Assembly (NCBI GenBank): GCA_015680685.1
Contig: MNCI01026399.1
Location: forward strand, 1,316,974-1,380,973
Direction of reading: 5' to 3'
DNA length: 64,000 nucleotides
Origin: Gnetum montanum
Taxonomy: Eukaryota; Streptophyta; Gnetopsida; Gnetales; Gnetaceae
The position numbers and the translations under genes were made by a program. The notes beneath the pieces are model-generated. The model was not told the DNA's origin and did not search any database. It was given only the letters and a program-made list of their open reading frames with translations. Position 1 is the stretch's first letter. Each line of letters opens with the position of its first letter. This document shows, in pieces, positions 56,641 through 64,000 of this stretch.

Positions 56641-57652
56641 CTACGCTTGACTCGACTCGCAAGAGGAGGGAAGACATAGTCCTGGACCTGACTCGCAAGA
56701 GGAGGGAAGACATAGTCCTGGAGCATAGGCTCCACTTTGCATTTGTTGTTAGCATTTTTTGTAAAAACATAGTAGTCCTCTAGATTCTGGCACATGCAAG
56801 TCAAATGATATGGTCACAGCTCAGCAAATTTCACTTCCATCAGCGTAGCACATCAACGTAACACTGCAGCGTAGCACTACACGTCAGCGTAGCACATCCA
56901 CAATTCATGCCATGTGGGACCCAAGACACATGGTGTCCAAAACTCACCTCTCTTCTACTCTTGGCCCTATAAATACCCCAGCAAACAACATTCAAGGGGT
57001 TGGCTTTTCAGCTTGGCTTTCTTGCAATTGGCTTCTAGAGATTGGCATTTTGGCAATTGGCTTTGGCAAGGAGGTTGGCAAGCAGAAGGTTGGTGAATAA
57101 CAAATCCCTTCAGTAACACCTCCTAGATCTCTTGTCAACCCAACATAGTAGCTCTTGACCAAGCATTAGCTCAACGGTTCCTGTTTGCACCCCATTGGCA
57201 GAAATCCAAGAGCTATGACCATATCGTTCCATTGTTAGTTGTTCCTATCTAGTACTGCATCCCAGTTGTACATTTTCATCACTCAATCAAAAGAAAAATC
57301 CCCCAATTTTTAGGTGATGCATTCTCTCACTTAAGCTCATTTCATTTCACTATAGCATATATTTTGTATCATTGTGTATTAGTTCACATTTATTGCTTAG
57401 TTACATACTCTACTATGATTTTCTTACTCTGTGTGCTACAGTTTTCTTCATTTCGATCTCCATGCATAACATTTTAAAACCATTATTCACAAAAGGTTAT
57501 TATATACCATGTAAGTCCCTGTTTGATCGACTAGACCATTCAGGGCATCCCATTTCCGTTTTCTCTAGCACGGCCCTCGTACAGATATGGAATTAGGTTG
57601 TATGCCTGATAACCTCTCGGTGTTCCAGCCACCAATGTTTTCAGCTGTAACA
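56641..57652 (+). repeat. LTR copy C, inverted relative to A and B
   Basis: The reverse complement aligns with copies A and B over their whole shared part. It ends 'gctgtaaca' at 57,652. A 36-bp duplication of 'gactcgcaagaggagggaag' occurs at 56,654 and 56,690. With copy B it forms an inverted repeat with arms of about 1 kb and a 46-bp spacer. No primer-binding site follows, so its right end is an outer end of the insertion. Confidence 0.85.
56967..56976 (+). promoter_or_regulatory. TATA box of inverted LTR copy C
   Basis: CTATAAATAC on the plus strand in 'ggccctataaatacccc', the least decayed of the three LTR promoters. It would drive transcription rightward into 57.1-58 kb. Confidence 0.65.
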
Positions 57653-57699
57653 GTAATTATGCATGGATAAGCTAAAACATATTACATCAATGGTCAAAT

Positions 57700-58460
57700 A
57701 GGGTTCAAACAAGGATATAAAGGCTATAAGAGGTAGGTCAAAATAAATAAGGTGAAAAAAAGGCTAAATATTGTTAAATGAAGGCCAAATAATGGTTGAA
57801 TGGGGCTAAGTAAAGGCCAAATGATGATCAAACCTCATCTACTAAAGTTAGGCAAGGTTAACACATGATCAATAGGGATCATAAAAGGAGAGGCAAGGTA
57901 GGTAAGATGCACTAAAGGTTAAACATCATGAAATAAGGCCAAATAGATACCAAATGATAGTTAAAAAAGCCCAAATGATGGTCAAACAAGGATCTAATAA
58001 TGGTCAAGTACCATCAAATGACATTGAACAAGGCTAAAATATGGTCAGCAAGGATCATAGGGGATAGGATAAGGTAAATGGGGTAAACCAAAGGCCAACT
58101 AATGTTGAATAAAATAAAACAATAGCCAAATGATAATCAAATGAGGCTAAATAAACCCAAAAATGATGGTCAAATCCCATCAAATGATGTTCTAGAGGAT
58201 CAAACAAGGACACAATGATGTTCAATGGTGTTAACTGATGTCACACCAAGCTTACTAAGGTCAAAAGATGTCAAATGATAGAAACCTTTGATGGAATAAG
58301 GTCAAATGATGGTAAAATGATCAAAATAAAGCCAAATGACATTAAATGATAGGGCAATGAATTTCATTAATGCATAATAAGATCAAATTAAGTTAAGACA
58401 CAATGGAATAAGGCAAAGATAGTCAAGGTGGAAAATATGGGGTAAAGCATGATCAACATG
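57700..58460. repeat. 'caaatgatggtcaaa' short degenerate repeats
   Basis: About 25 variants of 'ggccaaatgatg', 'ggtcaaatgatg' and 'aggctaaat' in 750 bp, irregular period of 20-40 bp. It lies at the place, relative to the antisense gene, where element 2 has its 'agtttaaggtc' block. Confidence 0.7.
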
Positions 58461-58559
58461 GATTAATCAAGGTCACATTTTGCTAGTTTTAGGCCTTAGG
58501 GAGCCATGGTATGAGGTTGTAGGATCAATGGAGGAGTTTGGACACTTGGCAAGGTTATT

Positions 58560-60300
58560 TTAAGGTTGTTTGAAGGCAAAAATGAAACTCCTTTTTTCAA
58601 TTATGTTGGATCCATGTTAGGACTATGCTAGCCAGTATGGCTTTAGCAAGCCCTAGCATGGTTCTTACCAAAAATTGGGTTTCAAGGCTTGTTATGGTTA
58701 GTTTTTGAGTTATGATGGTTTGTATTGTAGTGCAGTGAACTAGGGATGAAGATTAGTCAATTTTGGTGTTGATTTGATGCTTTGGAAGCAATAAATGCTA
58801 TCAAAGACTGGCAACTATGTTGGCCAGCATGGGCCTAACGTAGTTCCATGGAAAAAATGCATTCATGATGTCTTAGGGTTGAATGTGGTGCCTTATTAGC
58901 TTCCTAGGATAGTGTAAGGGCATCAAGGTTGTAAAAAAGTCATCTGAAGGTCAAAATAGACTTCGAAAGATGTAGTTTAGCACCATCCCCCCAGAACTAC
59001 ACTAGCTAGTGTAGTTCATGGTGGCCTCAGTGTGGATGGACAAAACTTAGTGTTTTTATTATCAAAACAAGATCAAATAGCAATTGGCTCTAGGGGTTTA
59101 AGGTTTTAGGCTTCTCTAATCCAATTTAAGGCCATTTAGAGTATTGTGGTGCTAGAAAAACTATTCTAGAACCTCAAGTGCACTAGAGCCATGCAGGCTA
59201 GCATGGCTCGGATCTTCCCCAATGTAGTTGCAATTGAATTTTGATTTTTTGATGAGGTTTTGTAGTGAATCGACCAATGTTTTGAGTCCTTGGGATCATT
59301 GATGCCTATGGCCAAGGTTTGAGACTCAAAATTGTCAATTTTGATTATTGTTCAAGTGTAGATATGGTCATCCCCCCTAGACTATGCTATCCAATGTAGT
59401 CCCAATGTAGTTAAGGGGGTGTGATGGATTTAGGTTATTTTCACTTAATTTCTAGGATTTGGTGATCTTTGATGGCTCCAACAAGGTTTGAGGGTTGGGA
59501 TGATGCATTAGGAAGTCAATTGACATGGTAGTAACCTATTTTTACACTTTCTTCATGGGAACTATGTTGGGACTACATTGGCAAGCATAGATGGGATGAT
59601 GCCTAGTGTAGCTTTGAGAGTGGAGTGTGTTTTGACTCATTTTTGTTTCATTGTTTGGTAGTTTAGGATCATCAAAAACTCTGGGAAGATGTGAAGGCTG
59701 GGATGTGCCACTTTGAAGGTCATTTTTAGCATTTGGTGGTTAAACCTCAATCAACTATGCTAGGACTACACTAGCCAATGTAGTTGGAGTGCCCCCTAGT
59801 GTAGTTCCAAGGTTAAAGTGGGGTTTGACCTATTTTTCCTTGGTTATTTGACATTTTAGGATGACTGGACACTTTGGGGAGGTGTAAAGGTTATGATTGG
59901 TTACTTTCAAGGTTATTTGAGGCTTTTAATGGTCATACCCTTATGAACTATGCTAGAACTACATTGGCTAGTGTAATTGAGGTGCCCTGTAGTGTAGTTC
60001 ATCCAAAACTTATTATTTTTGGCAATTCTTAATAGATCTTAAGAAGTTGTAGAGCTGCCAATGGCTCCATCTAGGGTTTGGGGCTTGGAATGTTCATTCT
60101 AGAGTTAATTGGAGGCCTAATTAATGGTGGAACTATGCTGGTCAATGTAGTTGGGGTCTTGACCAACATGGTTGCCCAAAATAACTAATTTTATTATGGG
60201 TTTTGACCTTCTTTAGTGTTTGGGACCTTCTTATGTTAACCTTTGATTTTTAATTTTTGTATGGAGGTTTATTGGCCTTGATATGTTGTCGATGGTTGAC
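58560..60300. repeat. Nine-unit tandem array, about 188 bp per unit, each with a palindrome
   Basis: Palindromic anchors start at 58,621, 58,813, 58,994, 59,186, 59,379, 59,569, 59,753, 59,945 and 60,130; spacings are 192, 181, 192, 193, 190, 184, 192 and 185 bp. Examples: 'gaactacactagctagtgta' at 58,994, 'gagccatgcaggctagcatg' at 59,186 and 'aactatgctaggactacact' at 59,753. The remainder of the units also aligns ('tttaggatcatcaaaaactc' near 59,662 and 'tttaggatgactggacactt' near 59,851). It lies upstream of antisense gene copy 2. Confidence 0.85.
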
Positions 60301-60790
60301 TAGGAGGTAAGTTTTGGTTGTGACTGAGGCTTGGAATCTATTACAAGGCTTTTTGAAGACTTAATCCTACCATATTTCCTATAGAAAGGCTTAAATCCTA
60401 GTGTATTAGGATATTTATTAGTTTATTTGGGAGGCACTTAGTGGGGCCCATCCAAATTTATTTTTTAAAATAAATTAATTTTCCCACTAACCCAGCATAG
60501 TTTCCACCTCTAATTGTGAACATGTAGTTAGGTGGAAGTTGTATGAATGTTTTGGGAATGAGGTTTTAATCATCAATGCATAAGTTTTGGAGTAATTCCC
60601 ACATTATAATTTTATCAAAACTAATTTTCCTAACCCATCGCTAGTATACAGGGCATAGCATCAAAGCTTTTCCATCAATTCTAGCTTCAATCCCATCCAT
60701 CCCCAGCATTGTTTAGCTAGAACTCACTAGGAAGAAATGCAGTTGTAAGGAGATTCAAGGAAGATAAAGGCTTTTCATCATTGTTTCATC
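60300..60790. other. Interval between the array and exon 1 of antisense gene copy 2
   Basis: No clear TATA box like that of copy 1 was found. Sequence is AT-rich, ending with 'gttgtaaggagattcaagg' and an A/G-rich leader before the ATG at 60,791. Confidence 0.4.
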
Positions 60791-63700
60791 ATGATGTCTA
60801 AGAGAAGAGCAACCATCAAGAAGAATCTAGCCCTAAAGAAAGTAGACATTACTACCAAGGAACTTGCCAACCTACCATGGCCTCTGCTTGGGGAAGGATC
60901 GTCCACCATGAATGCTAGGTACACCTCTCTTGGCCATTTCCATGAAATTCTAGCCTAGAACCTAGGCATTTTGACTTTCTTAGGACTATATGTTGCATGA
61001 TTCCTAGCTTTGAATAGTTTAGTATTATGGATACATGTTTGCTACATTATTTTATTCTTAGGGGCCATTATGGAGTTATTAATTTTTATTTTGCCCTATT
61101 TTGCGTAATTTTTTCTATTTTCAACCAAAAAGAAACACATCTTTTCTATTATTTATAAGAAAACAATAGAGAAATTTTGGTTTCCAGGGTCATATGATTA
61201 TTTCTTGTTTTTTTTCAATCAAACAAGTGATTGAATCACTAATTTTTGACTTATGGTTAGTTTTTATGAATTTTTCTGTAAGTCAATGCATAGTGGGTTT
61301 TTGGTTTTTTCACTATTTTACCCCTTCGAAACTGGGTAGCGTTGACACCTGGAATGAATTTTTTTGTCAACATCCTAGCTTCTTAGGGATGTCTAGGATT
61401 GTTTAGAAGGGTTTGACATTAGTTTCAAAATTTTCATATTTATTTCTAGTGATCTATTATAACCGTTTTTCTATAATTTGGAGTTTTCCATAAAATTTTA
61501 AAGAGGTTTTAAGTTGTTGTATGAATTTTTTCCAATCTTGAAACTATAGCATTGATGCCAAATTTTGTGAAATTTTGTATATGTGTAGCACCTAGACTTA
61601 GAAAAAGATTTTCATTTTTTAGTTGGTGTTAACTGCCTTATATAGTTGTAGTTTTTTCTACATTATGACTATAAATTTTCTTTTTGGTTATTTAATCGTT
61701 TGTTAAATTTTAGTTATGATCACATAATATTTTAACTATTATCGTTCGATTGTGCAAGGCCTTCCTGAAACCTATCCTGGTGGTGATCATGTTGGTCAAG
61801 CTCTTGTGTTGCATCCACACACCAAGGCCCAACATGCCACCTACCGACATGATGTTGGAATATGGCTCCCTTTGGTTTAGGCTAGGGGCCAAAGAATTCC
61901 TAGCCTACCTGATGCAAAATTTTAGTGTGATGGTGTGGTCATACTTAGCATCTAAAACAATGGCCATTATTATGGAAACCTTACTACCCCATTTTGCCAA
62001 CTTGATTGTCAAGTTCATACTTGATGATCCTAATACCCATGTGGAGGATGACCAATTCGATAGCATATACATGAGGGGCACATGTTAGTTGTCCAAAATC
62101 TAGGATATGCATGAATTTATCTAGTACAACACCAACAATATTTTGTTGGTTGGTCACTATGTAAACACTTTGTTCTAGAACCCTCATAGCACCATCTACC
62201 ATTTAGAAGGGTAAGTGTAATTATAATTTTTTTGGTATATTTTTTGGTATCATTAGGCCACTTGGGTTTAATGATTGTTTGGGTTGGCATGCTTGTAGGT
62301 ATAAGGTGGATGACCATGGGTTGATCAAGAGTGACTAGCTCTTATCCTTGGCCCAAACAGCACTTGAGGTCTTTGCCAAAAGCTTAGTAGTGAGGCTCTT
62401 AGTGATGAAGCAACTCAAATATGGCTTCAACAAGTATGCCTCAGGCTATTCTCAAGTGTACTGTAGGTGCCTAGCCAACATGATGACTAATAGCTAGTGG
62501 GGTATCCTTGATTTAGATGCCAAGACATGTATACCCCTTAGGATCCCTATGTTGCCTTCTTCCAACAAGCAGAGTAATAATTTCTATTTTAGTTTATGAT
62601 ATATATATAATATAATGTCAACATTTTCTAGTTATACAATTTTTGGGTTATCTAGGCTCTAATTGTTTTATGGGTTTTATCGATTTGGCTATAAGTATTG
62701 TTTCAATTTGTTGTATTTGTTATATATATTTTTCATATATGGTAGTGCTTATGCCAAACCTAATAGGTTATCTTTGTTGTGTTGTAGGGGTTGCACCATC
62801 ATCCGTCATTGCCATGATCACTTCAAAACATGCTAAGAAGACACTTATCCTCAAGTTTGGTGAGGTGGATGTAGTGTAACATTAGTTAGCTAGCTAAGCA
62901 TCTAGAGACATCCAAGCAAGGATTTCCAATGTAGGTTTTCTTGACTTATTCATGACTCCTATCTTAATCATCCCTACCTTGGAGATGATGAACATCATCG
63001 ACTCCTTTAACAAAGGAGTGAAGAATATTATCATCCAAGTTCATGATGTACTTGTCACTTTGTCCATTAATGAATCTACATTTAGTGACCTCTTTGACAT
63101 CCCTTATGAGGGGATAAAGGTTGTTACCAAACTAGGGAAAGAGGTGGGCCACTAAGAGAAGATGGAAGAATGGTTGAACAGTCATTGCGACACTTTGGAT
63201 TGACTCTAGACCATTGCTAGGTCATAAAGGTGAATGATATGTATCCATTGTTCTAGTATTGGACATTCCCAAAGCTACTATCACAAAAGAAGATCCTAGA
63301 CATTGAATAGACATGGACCATAAAAAAGGTCCTCACTGAGGATGCTCAATTTAACTGGGTAGCCCATTAGGTTTCTAAGCTATAAGGGAAGATCCTAAAA
63401 CTCTAAGATAACCTTGACACGATATGCCATATGAACTTTGCATTTTTGTGATGTATTTAAGGTGGTTCATGGAGTTCTTGGTGGTGAAGAATGATGGACA
63501 ATGGGTAAGTCAAGATCTATTCCAACTCTTTAGGCCTTGGGCGAAACATGTTTTTCCAACCATGTAGGCTCAAAACCCACCAAAGGATGTTGGGGAATCG
63601 CTATCTATTACTGCTAATAATTTTAGTGGTATGTGTTGTCCTTCCCCTGATAGCATGGGGGTGGAACCCACGTTTCTTGTGTAAATGTTCAAAAGGCCAA

Positions 63701-64000
63701 GGAGTTACATGTTGAAGCTGATGGAGTAGTTACAGCAAAACTAAAGAGGCCTATGGTTGAGGAGACAATACTAATTCATTAGACTTGGTTAAACACATCA
63801 TGTGGTTACAAGTATGCTTTACTTGTGTTATTTTTTAAAGTTATTTGACATTTATATTTTATGTTATATGGTCATGCTGTTTTGTTTTAGGCAAAATATG
63901 CTAAGTGGTTTTATGTTTTGTCTTCATTGTCCTTTTAGCTAAATAACAAGAATTGGTGGCCCAAGCAACAGTAGTGGAGGTGGAACAAAAATGCTTAGAG
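60790..64000 (+). pseudogene. Multi-exon antisense gene, copy 2 (runs off the window)
   Basis: Diverged paralogue of 46,103-50,685. Exon 1 starts at 60,791 ('MSKRRATIKKNLALKKV', basic N-terminus), with donor GTACAC near 60,919. Exon 2 runs from about 61,759 to 62,210 ('YGSLWFRLGAKEFLAYLMQN', aligning with 'DQAVLFWAGVQEFLEFLLRH' of copy 1). The intron 62,211-62,298 (88 bp, GTAAGT...TAG) is at the same phase-2 site as copy 1. Exon 3 starts at 62,299 ('YKVDDHGLIKSD'). Exon 4 from 62,788 has 'VIAMITSKHAKKTLILKFGE' and 'LDLFMTPILIIPTLEMMNII', matching copy 1. Beyond 63,160 the match continues in broken frames ('MEFLVVKNDGQW' near 63,470). Stops near 62,086, 62,102 and 62,878 show decay. Confidence 0.65.

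Larger units (their letters stand above)
38071..57652 (-). mobile_element. Tat/Ogre-like element 2 with an inverted third LTR copy
   Basis: From left to right: LTR copy A (38,071 onward), integrase, RNase H, RT, an antisense gene module, protease, gag, leader, primer-binding site, LTR copy B (55,605-56,594) and LTR copy C in reverse orientation (56,641-57,652). The outer flanks are GCAAT (38,066-38,070) and GTAAT (57,653-57,657), a 5-bp duplication with one transition. The left outer flank is element 1 RT. The right outer flank has the repeat words of element 1, so element 2 appears to have landed inside element 1. The order is Tat/Ogre-like, with long LTRs and an enlarged interval between protease and RT. 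Confidence 0.75.

Noticed and set aside
57601-57652. Copy C as a 5' LTR of a new plus-strand element
   Set aside because: No primer-binding site follows 57,652. The next bases form the outer target duplication GTAAT instead.
58560-60300. tRNA- or SINE-derived tandem genes
   Set aside because: No A box, B box or cloverleaf was found in the 188-bp units, and no poly(A) ends.
1-64000. Host genes, rRNA or tRNA genes
   Set aside because: I looked for typical exon frames, cloverleaf sequences and rRNA cores on both strands and saw none; all strong protein signals belong to transposable elements.

Overview
This is nuclear DNA of a plant with a large, repeat-packed genome. The lineage signs are Ty3/gypsy elements of Tat/Ogre-like and chromovirus-like type, plus a plant L1-type LINE with a DUF4283-like ORF1, a CCHC knuckle and a zf-RVT tail. 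A gymnosperm or other large-genome vascular plant would fit, but that is inference and the species cannot be told from this sequence. I find no host gene, tRNA, rRNA or CRISPR array. Almost everything recognisable is a transposable element, mostly decayed by C-to-T change: many glutamine codons have become TAA or TAG.

Layout. (1) 1-9.4 kb: AT-rich DNA holding one complete-looking minus-strand LTR element (1,787-6,439; 5-bp target duplication CTAAT) with no recognisable coding capacity. (2) 9.4-15.7 kb: a plus-strand gypsy element with LTR, primer-binding site and broken gag (11.15-13.36 kb), plus an inverted fragment of its LTR. (3) 15.7-20.5 kb: a plus-strand accessory pseudogene joined to the tail of a chromovirus-like integrase and its 3' region. 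(4) 20.5-23.8 kb: AT-rich DNA, then a hairpin-bearing tandem repeat. (5) 23.8-30.03 kb: a GC-rich LINE with ORF1, ORF2, an extra third ORF, G/C homopolymer runs and poly(A), sitting inside the LTR of a minus-strand chromovirus whose integrase lies at 31.1-32.14 kb. (6) 32.2-38.07 kb: 3' part and pol of minus-strand Tat/Ogre-like element 1. (7) 38.07-57.65 kb: element 2, a relative of element 1 apparently inserted into it, carrying two LTRs in direct and one in inverted orientation. (8) 57.65-64 kb: the probable continuation of element 1, with a nine-unit 188-bp tandem array followed by a plus-strand multi-exon gene.

The most unusual content is a multi-exon gene running ANTISENSE to the retrotransposon, placed between protease and reverse transcriptase. 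It occurs in two diverged copies (46.1-50.7 kb and 60.8-64 kb) that share an intron at the same codon and phase, and copy 1 has its own TATA box. Around it, and in the LTR U3 and the leader, lie tandem repeats carrying palindromes, and the palindrome word seems to differ between elements but match within an element.
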